A DNA stretch of 64,000 bases from Leucobacter chromiiresistens. GTDB taxonomy: Bacteria > Actinomycetota > Actinomycetes > Actinomycetales > Microbacteriaceae. The stretch covers positions 1 through 64,000 of the forward strand of contig NZ_LDRK01000004.1 of the NCBI RefSeq assembly GCF_001477055.1, given 5' to 3'. Both the position numbers and the translations under genes were made by a program. Shown one piece after another: positions 42,421-51,463 of the stretch (its first letter is position 1; every line of letters starts with the position of its first letter). The notes beneath the pieces are model-generated. The model was given only the letters and a program-made list of their open reading frames with translations. It searched no databases and was not told where the DNA came from.

Positions 42421-44111
42421 GCGAGGAGGCGGAGGCGATCCTCGCCGCGCTCGACCCCGAGCAGCGGGAGATCGCGGAGAGCCTGCGCGGGCCGGTCGCG
42501 GTGCTCGCGGGTGCCGGTACGGGCAAGACGCGGGCCATCACGCACCGCATCGCCTACGGCGTGCGCACGGGCGTGTACGACCCGGCGCGCGTACTCGCCG
42601 TGACCTTCACACGCAAGGCGGCGGGGGAGCTGCAGGGGCGCCTGCGCGGGCTCGGAGCCGAAGGGGTGCGGGCGCAGACCTTCCACGGCGCGGCCCTCGC
42701 CCAGCTGAACCACTTCTGGCCGGAGCTCGTCGGCGGACCGGCGCCCAAGATGCTCCCCGGCAAAGTAGCGGCGCTGTCGCAGGCCGTCGAATCGCTCGGG
42801 TTCCGGCTCGGGGGCGAGGCGCTGCGCGACGCCGCGGCGGAGATCGAGTGGCGCAAGACGCGCATGCTCAGCATCGACGCCTACGCCGACCAGATCGGCA
42901 CCCGGCCCGTGCCGCAGGGGCTCACTCCGGAGCGACTCGTGGACCTGCACCGCGCCTACACCGCGCTGCTCGAGGAACGGCGTCAGATCGACTTCGAGGA
43001 CGTGCTCGTGCTGATGACCGGCATGCTCGAGGCCGAGCCCCGTGCCGCCCTGCAGGTGCGGGAGCGCTACCGCTTCTTCACCGTCGACGAGTATCAGGAC
43101 GTCTCGCCGCTGCAGCACTCGCTGCTGCGGATGTGGCTGGGGGATCGCGACGACCTCTGCGTGGTGGGGGATGCGAGCCAGACCATCTACTCGTTCGCGG
43201 GGGCGTCGAGCGCGTACCTGCTCCGCTTCGGGGCCGAGTATCCCCGCGCGCGAGAGATTCGGCTCGAGCGCAACTACCGGTCGACCGAGCCGGTGGTGCG
43301 CGTCTCGAACCGCCTCATGCGGGATCGCCCCGGAGCGCTGACGCTGCGGGCGGCGCGGGAGGACGCGACCGCGGCGGCGGCTCCGACGTTCGAGTGGTTC
43401 GCCTCCGACCACGACGAGGCGGCGGCCGTCGCCGATTCGGTCGCGGCCGCGGTGCGGGCGGGGACGCGCGCGTCGGAGATCGCGATCCTCTACCGCACGA
43501 ACGCCCAGTCCGCGCGCTTCGAGGAGGCGCTCCGGCAGCGCGGACTGAGCACCCGGGTGCACGGCGCACAGCGGTTCTTCGATCGCGCCGACGTGCGACA
43601 GGCGGTCATGCTCATCCGCGGCGAGGCGAAGGTGGCCGACACGCGCCCGCTGTTCCAGATCGTGAGCGATGTGCTGCGCGCCGGGGGCTGGTCGGCGAAA
43701 GCTCCCGAGGGAGCCGCGCAGCGTGAGAAGTGGGAGGCGCTCGGAGCGCTCCTCGGTCTCGTCGACGAGATGCCGCCAGGAACCGGCATTCGGGAGTTCA
43801 GCGAGGAGCTCCTGGCGCGGCAGCGGATGCAGCACGAGCCCACCCTCGAAGCCGTGACGCTGAGCGCGATCCATGCGGCGAAGGGCCTCGAATGGTCGAT
43901 GGTGCACGTCGTCGGACTGAGCGAGGGCCTGCTGCCGATCATGCACGCCGTCGACGAGGCGGCGATCGACGAGGAGCGCCGCCTCTGCTACGTGGCGTTC
44001 ACGCGTGCGAAGGACACGCTGCGGCTCTCGGGCGTCTCGGGCGGCGGGCGCTCCCCGCGGGAGCCGTCGCGGTTCGTCGCCGAGGCGGGGATGATCGCCG
44101 CAGGGCGCTGA
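42417..44111 (+). CDS. uvrD2: UvrD2-like SF1 helicase
   Basis: This 564-residue 3'-5' DNA helicase carries VLAGAGTGKT (Lys37), VTFTRKAAGEL, FFTVDEYQDVSPLQ, GDASQTIYSFAGA, LERNYRST, LSAIHAAKGLEW and RRLCYVAFTRAKD. It ends soon after motif VI and lacks the HRDC and tetracysteine modules of mycobacterial UvrD2, although its place after nudC is the same. The GTG start overlaps nudC. Its stop is back to back with the convergent E1-like gene (TGATCA). Confidence 0.88.
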   Translation: MSEEAEAILAALDPEQREIAESLRGPVAVLAGAGTGKTRAITHRIAYGVRTGVYDPARVLAVTFTRKAAGELQGRLRGLGAEGVRAQTFHGAALAQLNHFWPELVGGPAPKMLPGKVAALSQAVESLGFRLGGEALRDAAAEIEWRKTRMLSIDAYADQIGTRPVPQGLTPERLVDLHRAYTALLEERRQIDFEDVLVLMTGMLEAEPRAALQVRERYRFFTVDEYQDVSPLQHSLLRMWLGDRDDLCVVGDASQTIYSFAGASSAYLLRFGAEYPRAREIRLERNYRSTEPVVRVSNRLMRDRPGALTLRAAREDATAAAAPTFEWFASDHDEAAAVADSVAAAVRAGTRASEIAILYRTNAQSARFEEALRQRGLSTRVHGAQRFFDRADVRQAVMLIRGEAKVADTRPLFQIVSDVLRAGGWSAKAPEGAAQREKWEALGALLGLVDEMPPGTGIREFSEELLARQRMQHEPTLEAVTLSAIHAAKGLEWSMVHVVGLSEGLLPIMHAVDEAAIDEERRLCYVAFTRAKDTLRLSGVSGGGRSPREPSRFVAEAGMIAAGR

Positions 44112-45035
44112 TCATCCGGCCTCCGCGTCGACGCTGCCGCAGGCGCACTCCGGGTGCGTATCGACGCGCGAGACGCGGGCGACTCGCGGCGGAGACCACC
44201 CGGGCGTGCTCGGCGCATCGAGCTCGATCCGGGTGCGGTGCGCGGCCGCGTCTCCCGCGAGCCAGGCGCGGATGAGCCCGGCCGCGTGGGCCGCCGCGAG
44301 CACCGCGAGCTCGGGCGTCTCGCTCGCCACCGGGGCACCGGCGAGTTGCGCGGCGAGAGCGGCGGTCGCGGCGTCCCGGTCGACGCGCGCGAGGGAGACG
44401 CAGGTGTGGCACGGGCCGCCGTCCCGGGGCACGATCGGTCCGACGTGCACGGCCCCGTCCGTGAATCGGACGAGCAGGTGCGGCACGCCCGCCATGAGCC
44501 ATCTCTGGGCGCGCTCCAGGGGCTCCCAGTAGCGCTCGACGTACACCACCAGTTCGGGATCGCCGGGATCCTCGAAGGCGTCCCGGTTCGGGAGGCGGCA
44601 GAGCCCGGTCGCGGCGAGCGCCTGGGCGAGCGCTGGGGTCGCCCGTCCGCTGCCGCAGATGACGGTCGCGACTGCGCCGAGGGCGCTCGCGCGGGGCGCG
44701 GGGCCGCCGGCGCGGAGCGCGGGCCGAAGCTGCGCGATCGCATCGCGCGCTTCTGCGGTCGTCGCGCCGACCCGGCGCGCCTCCTCGGGCAGACGGTTCG
44801 CGTCGATTCCGCGGCGGAGCGCGCCGACGAAGCGCTGCATGCCCGCGGAGGGGGCTGACAGCCGGGCGATCGGACGCTCGAACCCGACTCTGAGGGTGTC
44901 GGGATCCTCCCAGCAGATCGGGAGGGCGGGGTCCAGACGCGTCAGTGCGGGGTCGGGTGCAGGCTCGGCTGCGGGATCGGGCTCGGCTGAGCGGCGCGCT
45001 GCTGCGGGCGGAGGGTTCGACGGTGCTCGTGTCAT
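44112..45035 (-). CDS. E1-like / cyclodehydratase-partner-type protein
   Basis: This 307-residue protein resembles the ThiF/E1-like scaffold proteins that act with YcaO enzymes on peptide precursors. The degenerate nucleotide-binding loop reads VICGSGRATPALAQALAATG. GPCHTCVSLARVDRD and a terminal HPECACG supply Cys pairs that could bind zinc. The first 45 residues are Pro/Ala-rich. No YcaO or precursor peptide is adjacent. By position it corresponds to Rv3196 of M. tuberculosis, which suggests a housekeeping rather than a toxin role. Assignment is moderate. Confidence 0.6.
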   Translation of the reverse strand: MTRAPSNPPPAAARRSAEPDPAAEPAPDPALTRLDPALPICWEDPDTLRVGFERPIARLSAPSAGMQRFVGALRRGIDANRLPEEARRVGATTAEARDAIAQLRPALRAGGPAPRASALGAVATVICGSGRATPALAQALAATGLCRLPNRDAFEDPGDPELVVYVERYWEPLERAQRWLMAGVPHLLVRFTDGAVHVGPIVPRDGGPCHTCVSLARVDRDAATAALAAQLAGAPVASETPELAVLAAAHAAGLIRAWLAGDAAAHRTRIELDAPSTPGWSPPRVARVSRVDTHPECACGSVDAEAG

Positions 45036-45157
45036 AGCAGCAGTGTGCGCGCGTTGCGCGGCGGCCGCTCGTTATTCACAAGGGGCGCGTCACTTCGGCC
45101 GCGAACTGACACCGACGCCGGCTGTGAGCGGAGATGCGCGGCGGGACGGGGGCGCGC

Positions 45158-46603
45158 TCAGCCGCGCTCGTCGCCGCGATCCGCGTCGCCCGGGTCGGCG
45201 TCGCCGCGCCCCTCGCCGCCTCGATCCGCATCGTGCGGCGGCAGCTCGCCGTCGAGCAGCTGCGCGAGCGCCGCGTCGAACTCGTCGGCCTCGGCATCGG
45301 GCGACGCCCCGGCCAGGCCGAGGCGCTCGAGCAGTCGTGCGGGGTGGTCCAGCTCCTCAGCGGAGGGGAGCAGATCGGGATGCGCCCAGAGACCGTCGCG
45401 CGTCGCGGTATTACCGCGCTCGCCGACGAGCCGCCACACCGCAGCGGCCTCCCGCAGGCGACGCGGCCGCAATTCGAGGCCGGCGAGCGCGGCGAATGCG
45501 TGCTCCGCGGGGCCGCCGGTCGCGCGACGGCGGCGCACCATCTCGGCGACGGCATCGGCGCCCGGGATGCGCTTCGCGGCGTCCGCCGTCACCACGTCGA
45601 CCCATCCCTCGATCAGGGCGAGCATGGTCTCGAGACGTGCATGGGCGGCCTCCTGCGCCTCCGTCTTCGGCGGGATCAGCGCGCCGTTCGAGATGGCCTC
45701 CTGGATCTGCTCCGGGTGCTGCGGATCGATGTCCCGGGCCAACTCCTCGATGCGGCCCGTATCGATGCTGATGCCGCGGGCGTAATCGCCGATCGCGGTG
45801 AGCAGATGCAACCTGAGCCATTTCGAGTGCCGGAAGAGCCGGGCGTGCGCCAGCTCCCTGATGGCGAGATACAGGGTGACGGTCTCGGCGTCCTGATCCA
45901 GCCCCTCGGCGAAGGCCGCCACGCCTGCGGGCAGCAACGCGCCGCCCTCACGACCGGGGCCCGAGAGCAGCGGGATCCCGATGTCGCCGGCCGACACGAC
46001 CTCGCCCGACAACCGCCCCACGATCGTTCCCAGCTGCACCGCGAAGAGCGCCCCTCCGACGCTGCGCAGCATCGGCGTCGCCCCCTGCAGCGCGGAACCC
46101 AGCTCCTCGGGCATCTGGCTCTCGAGCGCGTGCATCAGGGCGCGCGTGATCGACTCCGCGACGGGCTCGGCGAGGCCCACCCAGGTGTCGATCGACTGCT
46201 GCACCCACTCGATGCGCGACAGCGTCTTGGGCGCGTCGGGCGTCGGACCGAGCTCGGTCGCCTCGTCGAGCCACAGCGCGGCGACCGGGAACGCCCTGAG
46301 GGCCGCAGCCGAATCGCCGGATCCCGCCTCGCCGCTCGCGACCTCGATGGCCGTCTTCCGCGCGACCGACCAGTCGATCTCCGCCGACGGATTCTGCATC
46401 GCGCCCTGCAGCGTGCCAAACAGGGCCTGCAGCGCCTGGGGATCGATGTTGATGCCGGCCGCCTTCGCGAACTGCTCGGGATCGAACCCGTTCGCCGGCA
46501 TCGCCCCGTTGCCCGACAGCATGTCGCGCAGGATGCGCTGCAGCTCTTCGAAATCGCCGCCGGAATCGGGGCGCTCGGGGCCGTCGTGGTCGTTCGCGCT
46601 CAT
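45158..46603 (-). CDS. DUF2342 zinc-dependent metalloprotease family
   Basis: This 481-residue soluble protein belongs to the actinobacterial DUF2342 family. The presumed metal site is AIRELAHARLF (E-x-x-H) with a downstream glutamate in ETMLALIEGWVDVVT. Family landmarks include FGTLQGAMQNPS, VGGALFAVQLGTIVGRLSGE and IPPKTEAQEAAHARLETMLA. The C-terminus has an Asp/Arg/Gly repeat (DADRGGEGRGDADPGDADRG). It is divergent from the PDZ protease gene, as in mycobacteria. Confidence 0.85.
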   Translation of the reverse strand: MSANDHDGPERPDSGGDFEELQRILRDMLSGNGAMPANGFDPEQFAKAAGINIDPQALQALFGTLQGAMQNPSAEIDWSVARKTAIEVASGEAGSGDSAAALRAFPVAALWLDEATELGPTPDAPKTLSRIEWVQQSIDTWVGLAEPVAESITRALMHALESQMPEELGSALQGATPMLRSVGGALFAVQLGTIVGRLSGEVVSAGDIGIPLLSGPGREGGALLPAGVAAFAEGLDQDAETVTLYLAIRELAHARLFRHSKWLRLHLLTAIGDYARGISIDTGRIEELARDIDPQHPEQIQEAISNGALIPPKTEAQEAAHARLETMLALIEGWVDVVTADAAKRIPGADAVAEMVRRRRATGGPAEHAFAALAGLELRPRRLREAAAVWRLVGERGNTATRDGLWAHPDLLPSAEELDHPARLLERLGLAGASPDAEADEFDAALAQLLDGELPPHDADRGGEGRGDADPGDADRGDERG

Positions 46604-46733
46604 TGCCGCTCCTTCGTGATCGCCTCCCGAACCACGCTACGGCACGCTGCTCAGATGCGCCTGCTAGATTGACCGGCGCCCGGCGATTCCCATTGCGCCG
46701 ACTGCGAACAGGCGCGAGCGCACGAGGAGAGAT

Positions 46734-47873
46734 TTGAGCGAGCACATCGGCGAGAGGGGGTCGCTCGGGGAGCCGCGTGCGACGCCGGATCGCAGGAGCC
46801 GTCGGCTGTGGATCGCGGGGGCCGTCGCGGTGCCCGTGCTGCTCGCGGGCGCGATCCCGTCGCCCTACGTCCTGGAGCGGCCCGGGCCCGTGGTCGACAC
46901 GCTCGGCGATGTCACGGTCGACGACGCCGTCGAACCCGTCGTGTCCTTTCCCGATGCCGAGACGTACCCCACGAGTGGCACGCTGAACCTGCTCACGGTG
47001 CAGGTGCTCGGCAGCCCCGACGATCGGCGCAGCTGGCTCTCGCTCGTGCCGGGGCTCCTCGACCCCTCGCAGCGGATCGCCCCGCTCACCGACTTCTTCC
47101 GCGAGGGAGAGACCTCCGATGACCGGGAGGCGCAGAACACCGCGCTCATGGCCGGTTCCCAGACGACCGCTGCCGCCGCGGCCTTCCGCGCCACCGGGGC
47201 CGACGTCGGAGTGGTGCTCACCGTCGCCGAGGTCGCGCAGGGCAGCGCCGCCGACGGGGTGCTGCAGGCGGGGGATCGGCTGATCGAGCTCGACGGCGAC
47301 GAGATCGAGAGTTTCGCCATGCTCCGGGAGCGCACCGTGGCGGCCGGGGACGGCGGTCGCCTGCGCCTCGGGATCGAACGCGATGGCGAGCGTCTCGACG
47401 TCGAGCTCTCCCCGTCGATCCCGGAGGGAGGCGAGGAGCCGCTCATCGGAGCGACCGTCGCCACCGACTTCGAGCTTCCCAGCGAGGTCGACATCTCGCT
47501 CGAGGACATCGGCGGCCCGAGCGCGGGCCTGGTCTTCTCCCTCGCCATGTACGACCGGCTCACCCCGGGGGAGCTGCTCGGCGGGATGACGGTCAGCGGA
47601 ACGGGCACGATGAGCGACGGCGGCGAGGTCGGGCCGATCGGCGGCCTCGAGCAGAAGATGTGGGCCGCGTCGCGCGCGGAGAGCGACCTCTTCCTCATGC
47701 CCATCGGCAACTGCGCCGACGTTCCCGAGCGGGTGCCCGGCGAGATGCGGGTTGCGCCCGTCGCGACCCTCGCGGAGGCGATCGACGCGGTCGAGACGGC
47801 AGCCGCAGGGGGGACGCCGGCGGGCCTCGAGCGCTGCGGCGCGGAGGTCGCCGCCCGCACCGCATCGGAGTAG
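46734..47873 (+). CDS. PDZ/Lon-like membrane-anchored protease (YlbL type)
   Basis: This 379-residue protein has one N-terminal helix (LWIAGAVAVPVLLAGAI), a PDZ-like domain (VAQGSAADGVLQAGDRLIEL) and a Lon-type S16 domain with Ser263 in IGGPSAGLVFSLAM and Lys308 in GGLEQKMWAA. The extracellular Ser-Lys dyad fits YlbL/Rv3194c. The start is TTG at 46734, supported by AGGAGA 4 bases upstream. Gene order with DUF2342 and UPF0182 is conserved in actinobacteria. Confidence 0.9.
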   Translation: MSEHIGERGSLGEPRATPDRRSRRLWIAGAVAVPVLLAGAIPSPYVLERPGPVVDTLGDVTVDDAVEPVVSFPDAETYPTSGTLNLLTVQVLGSPDDRRSWLSLVPGLLDPSQRIAPLTDFFREGETSDDREAQNTALMAGSQTTAAAAAFRATGADVGVVLTVAEVAQGSAADGVLQAGDRLIELDGDEIESFAMLRERTVAAGDGGRLRLGIERDGERLDVELSPSIPEGGEEPLIGATVATDFELPSEVDISLEDIGGPSAGLVFSLAMYDRLTPGELLGGMTVSGTGTMSDGGEVGPIGGLEQKMWAASRAESDLFLMPIGNCADVPERVPGEMRVAPVATLAEAIDAVETAAAGGTPAGLERCGAEVAARTASE

Positions 47874-47965
47874 CCGGATACGGCCCCCGGGTTTTACCAG
47901 CGCGGCCCGGTAGGGTGAAGTGACCCACCCCGCCCAGCACCCTCGGGTGCCCTCTGGACAGGAAA

Positions 47966-50900
47966 GTGAACGAAGACGTGACCGACCCGAATGCCCCGGC
48001 TCAGGCCACCCGTCAGCGCCGGCTCTCGCCGCTTGCGATCACCATCGTGCTGGTGGTGATCCTGATCCTCGGCTTCCTCGCGGTCGCTGCGGTGCTGACC
48101 GAGGTGCTGTGGTACCGCCAGACCGGCTACCTGCCGGTGCTCACCACCCAGTGGCTCGCCGCCGGTGCGATGTTCCTCATCGGCTTCGTGGGCATCGCCG
48201 TTCCGGTGTTCTTCGCGATCGACATCGCGTACCGCAAGCGGCCGGTGTACGCGCGGTTGACCGCCCAGCTCGATCGCTACCAGGAGCTCTTCGAACCGCT
48301 CCGCCGTCTGGTGAAGTGGGGTCTTCCCGCGGTGGTCGGCCTCTTCGGCGGTTTCAGCACCGCTGCGCAGTGGCAGAGTGTGCTGCTGTGGATCAACGGC
48401 GAGCGCACCGGGGAGACCGACGCGCAGTTCGGCCTCGACATCTCCTTCTTCCTCTTCGACCTGCCCATGCTCCAGGGCATCGTGGCCTTCGCCTCGGCGG
48501 CGACGCTCCTGGCGCTCATCGCCGGCGTCGCGACCAGCTACCTCTACGGCGGTATCGCCTTCTCCGGCCGCGACGTGCGCGTCTCGAAGGCGACCCGCAT
48601 CCAGGCGGCCGTGCTCGCCACGCTGTACCTCGTGCTCCAGGCGGCGAGCCTGTGGCTCGATCAGTACCGCACCCTGACGGGCACCGCCGGCATTCGCACC
48701 GGTGCCATGTTCTCCGATGTCAATGCGGTGATCCCGGGCAAGCAGATCCTCGCCGGCATCGCGGTCATCGTCGCCGTGCTCTTCATCGTGACCGCGTTCA
48801 CGGGGAAGTGGCGGCTGCCCGTGATCGGCACGGCCCTCCTCATCGCGTCGAGCCTCGTGCTCGGCGTCGGGTACCCGTGGGCCATCCAGCAGTTCCAGGT
48901 CGGCCCCGACGAGAAGAGCCTGGAGTCCGAGTACATCGAGCGCAACATCGCCGCGACGCGAGCGGCGTACGGCATCGAGGACGTGGAGAAGGAGCGGTAC
49001 GACGCCGTCACCGACGCGGAGCCCGGTGCGCTGCGCAACGATGCGACGACCACCGCGAACATCCGCATCATCGACCCCGAGATCGTCTCGCCGACGTTCG
49101 CGCAGCTCGAGCAGATCCGCCAGTACTACCAGTTCCCGGGCTCGCTGAACGTCGACCGCTACGAGATCGACGGCCAGGTCGAGGACACCGTCTCAGCGGT
49201 GCGCGACATCAACATCGAGGAGCAGACCGGCTGGTACAACCGCACGCTCGTGTACACGCACGGCTACGGCCTCGTCGCCGCCTTCGGCAACCAGCGCTCG
49301 CCCGGCGGCGAGCCCGTCTTCCTGGAGAACGGCATCCCGACGAGCGGCAAGCTCGGCACGTTCGAGCCCAGGATCTACTTCGGCATGGACTCGCCCGAGT
49401 ACTCCATCGTCGGCGGCGATCGCTCGAAGGCGATCGAGCTCGACTTCCCCGCCGACGCCGAGAGCACCGCGGAGGCCTCCGCAGAGAACGCGGAGGATGC
49501 GCAGCCCGCCGAACCGGACGCCGAGGCGCCCGCAGGCGACGAGGAGACGACCGAGCAGGCGGTCGAGGGCGAGGAGGCCGGCGAGGACGGCGGGCGTCAG
49601 AACATGACGACCTTCTCGGGCGACGGCGGCCCCGTGCTCGACAACATCTTCACGAAGCTCATCTACGCGCTGAAGTTCCAGGACATGGAGGTGCTCCTCT
49701 CGGGCGCCGTCGTCGACGGATCGCAGATCCTCTACGATCGCAACCCCGTCGATCGCGTGCAGAAGGTCGCCCCTTACCTCACGATCGACAAGGCGCCCTA
49801 CGCGTCGGTCGTTGACGGGCGCGTCGTGTGGATCGTCGACGGATACACGACCTCCGACGACTACCCGTACTCCGAGGCCTCGGACATGAACGCCCTCACG
49901 GTCGACGCCGATGCGTCCGAGCGCGATCCGCTGGGCAAGCCGATCAACTACATCCGCAACTCGGTGAAGGCGACCGTCGATGCGTACGACGGCACGGTCT
50001 CGCTGTACGCCTGGGACACCGAGGATCCGCTGCTCAAGTCGTGGAGCAAGATCTTCCCGGACACCCTGAAGGATGTCTCGGAGATGAGCGGCGACCTGCT
50101 GAGTCACGTGCGCTACCCCAGCGACCTCTTCAAGGTGCAGCGCGCGATGCTCGGCGAGTACCACGTCACCGACGCCGACGCCTTCTACTCCGCCGAGGAC
50201 AAGTGGCGCACGCCGGACGACCCGGTGTCGACGGCGACCGCGGGAGCGGCGAAGCTCGCCCAGCCGCCGTACTACCTCACCCTCGCGGCCGGAGCCGACG
50301 CCGACCCGAACTACTCGATCTACTCGACGTACATCCCGGACCAGTCCGGGGAGGGATCGCGAGACATCTTGACCGGGTACCTCGCGGCGAACTCGAACGC
50401 CGGATCCGAGGACGGCACCATCTCCGAGGACTACGGCAAGCTCAAACTGCTGACCCTGCCGAAGGGCGACCCGATTCCCGGGCCCGGCCAGGTGCAGAAC
50501 AGCTTCACGACGGACTCCAACGTCTCGAACCTGCTCAACATCCTCCGTCAGGGCGAGAGCCAGGTGATCAGCGGCAACCTGCTGACGCTGCCGGTCGGCG
50601 GCGGTCTGCTCTACGTGCAGCCGGTCTACGTGCAGGCGAAGTCCGGCACGAGCTTCCCCATTCTGCAGAAGGTGCTCGTCGCATTCGGCGATCAGATCGC
50701 GTTCGAGGACACGCTCGACGAAGCCCTGGACGCGCTCTTCGGCGGCAACTCGGGTGCGGATGCCGGCGATACCGGTACGACGCCGACAACGGAGGATCCC
50801 GAGACCGGGGATGCCGAGACGGGCGATTCGGGCGATGCGGGCTCCGGTGGCGGCGCGACCGGAACGCTGCGGGAGACGCTGACCGAGATGCAGGACGCCC

Positions 50901-51004
50901 TGAAGGCGCGCGACACCGCGATGCAGGAGGGCGACTGGGCGGCCTACGGCGAGGCCGACGAGCGCCTCAAGCAGGCGATCGAGGCCGCGCTCGAAACGCA
51001 GTAG
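47966..51004 (+). CDS. UPF0182-family integral membrane protein
   Basis: This 1012-residue COG1615 protein has about seven N-terminal helices (SPLAITIVLVVILILGFLAV to AVLFIVTAFTG). A large extracytoplasmic domain follows, with conserved YQFPGSLNVDRYEIDG, YTHGYGLVAAFGN, PEYSIVG, LLSHVRYPSDLFKVQ and GAAKLAQPPYYLTL. Acidic linkers interrupt at about 505-545 and near the C-terminus. Its function is not established; it accompanies the PDZ protease gene across actinobacteria. GTG 47966 is used (AGGA close by); GTG 47978 is possible. TAGGGT at 47911 may be its -10. Confidence 0.88.
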   Translation: MNEDVTDPNAPAQATRQRRLSPLAITIVLVVILILGFLAVAAVLTEVLWYRQTGYLPVLTTQWLAAGAMFLIGFVGIAVPVFFAIDIAYRKRPVYARLTAQLDRYQELFEPLRRLVKWGLPAVVGLFGGFSTAAQWQSVLLWINGERTGETDAQFGLDISFFLFDLPMLQGIVAFASAATLLALIAGVATSYLYGGIAFSGRDVRVSKATRIQAAVLATLYLVLQAASLWLDQYRTLTGTAGIRTGAMFSDVNAVIPGKQILAGIAVIVAVLFIVTAFTGKWRLPVIGTALLIASSLVLGVGYPWAIQQFQVGPDEKSLESEYIERNIAATRAAYGIEDVEKERYDAVTDAEPGALRNDATTTANIRIIDPEIVSPTFAQLEQIRQYYQFPGSLNVDRYEIDGQVEDTVSAVRDINIEEQTGWYNRTLVYTHGYGLVAAFGNQRSPGGEPVFLENGIPTSGKLGTFEPRIYFGMDSPEYSIVGGDRSKAIELDFPADAESTAEASAENAEDAQPAEPDAEAPAGDEETTEQAVEGEEAGEDGGRQNMTTFSGDGGPVLDNIFTKLIYALKFQDMEVLLSGAVVDGSQILYDRNPVDRVQKVAPYLTIDKAPYASVVDGRVVWIVDGYTTSDDYPYSEASDMNALTVDADASERDPLGKPINYIRNSVKATVDAYDGTVSLYAWDTEDPLLKSWSKIFPDTLKDVSEMSGDLLSHVRYPSDLFKVQRAMLGEYHVTDADAFYSAEDKWRTPDDPVSTATAGAAKLAQPPYYLTLAAGADADPNYSIYSTYIPDQSGEGSRDILTGYLAANSNAGSEDGTISEDYGKLKLLTLPKGDPIPGPGQVQNSFTTDSNVSNLLNILRQGESQVISGNLLTLPVGGGLLYVQPVYVQAKSGTSFPILQKVLVAFGDQIAFEDTLDEALDALFGGNSGADAGDTGTTPTTEDPETGDAETGDSGDAGSGGGATGTLRETLTEMQDALKARDTAMQEGDWAAYGEADERLKQAIEAALETQ

Positions 51005-51022
51005 CGCTTCGCGCAGCAGGGC

Positions 51023-51057
51023 AGCGGGCCGGGATGACTCAGTCGTCCCGGCCCGCT
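51023..51057. terminator. Terminator hairpin after UPF0182 gene
   Basis: AGCGGGCCGGGA (51023-51034) and TCCCGGCCCGCT (51046-51057) form a perfect 12-bp stem with an 11-base loop, starting 19 bases after the stop codon. Confidence 0.75.
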
Positions 51058-51176
51058 GTGCTGTGCCGGGGGTGCCGTTCCGGCGGGTGGGGAGTCGAAC
51101 TGCGCAGATCGTCGCTCACAAGCGTTCGACACCGATGCGAAAATGCGACATCCCGATCACGGAGGAAACAGCAAAA

Positions 51177-51212
51177 GGCCCGTGATTCGGAATGCGATCC
51201 GAATCACGGGCC
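51177..51212 (-). terminator. Rho-independent terminator of the initiator tRNA
   Basis: GGCCCGTGATTCGGA (51177-51191) and TCCGAATCACGGGCC (51198-51212) pair perfectly over 15 bp, followed on the minus strand by TTTTGCTGTTT. This is the most canonical terminator in the window and lies 8 bases past the tRNA 3' end. Confidence 0.9.
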
Positions 51213-51220
51213 TTTCTTCG

Positions 51221-51294
51221 TTGCGGGGGCGGGATTTGAACCCACGACCTCCGGGTTATGAGCCCGGCGAGCTACCGAACTGCTCCACCCCGCG
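51221..51294 (-). tRNA. Initiator tRNA-fMet (CAT)
   Basis: This 74-nt cloverleaf on the minus strand begins CGCGGGGTGGAGCAG and has anticodon loop CTCATAA between GGG and CCC, the three G-C pairs of initiator tRNAs. The T-loop is TTCAAAT. Position 1 (C) does not pair with A72, another initiator hallmark. CCA is not encoded. It is followed by its own terminator. The gap 51005-51463 otherwise holds two terminators and the adhesin promoter area. Confidence 0.95.
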
Positions 51295-51463
51295 GCACGA
51301 GAATTCACTCTAGCACGCCGCTGCTCCGCATGCAAGAGAGGACGCGGCCCGAGCCTGTGGAGAGCGGCTCCGCGAGGAGGCCCCGGCGCGGCACGATCGC
51401 TGCACACCGACCGAACCGCGCCGGGCCGGCGCGATGCGAGCGCGGTGGTGAGAGGAGCACGGC

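Noticed and set aside
51221-51294. Elongator tRNA-Met or tRNA-Ile(CAU)
   Set aside because: The unpaired position 1-72 and three G-C pairs above the anticodon loop are specific to initiator tRNA.
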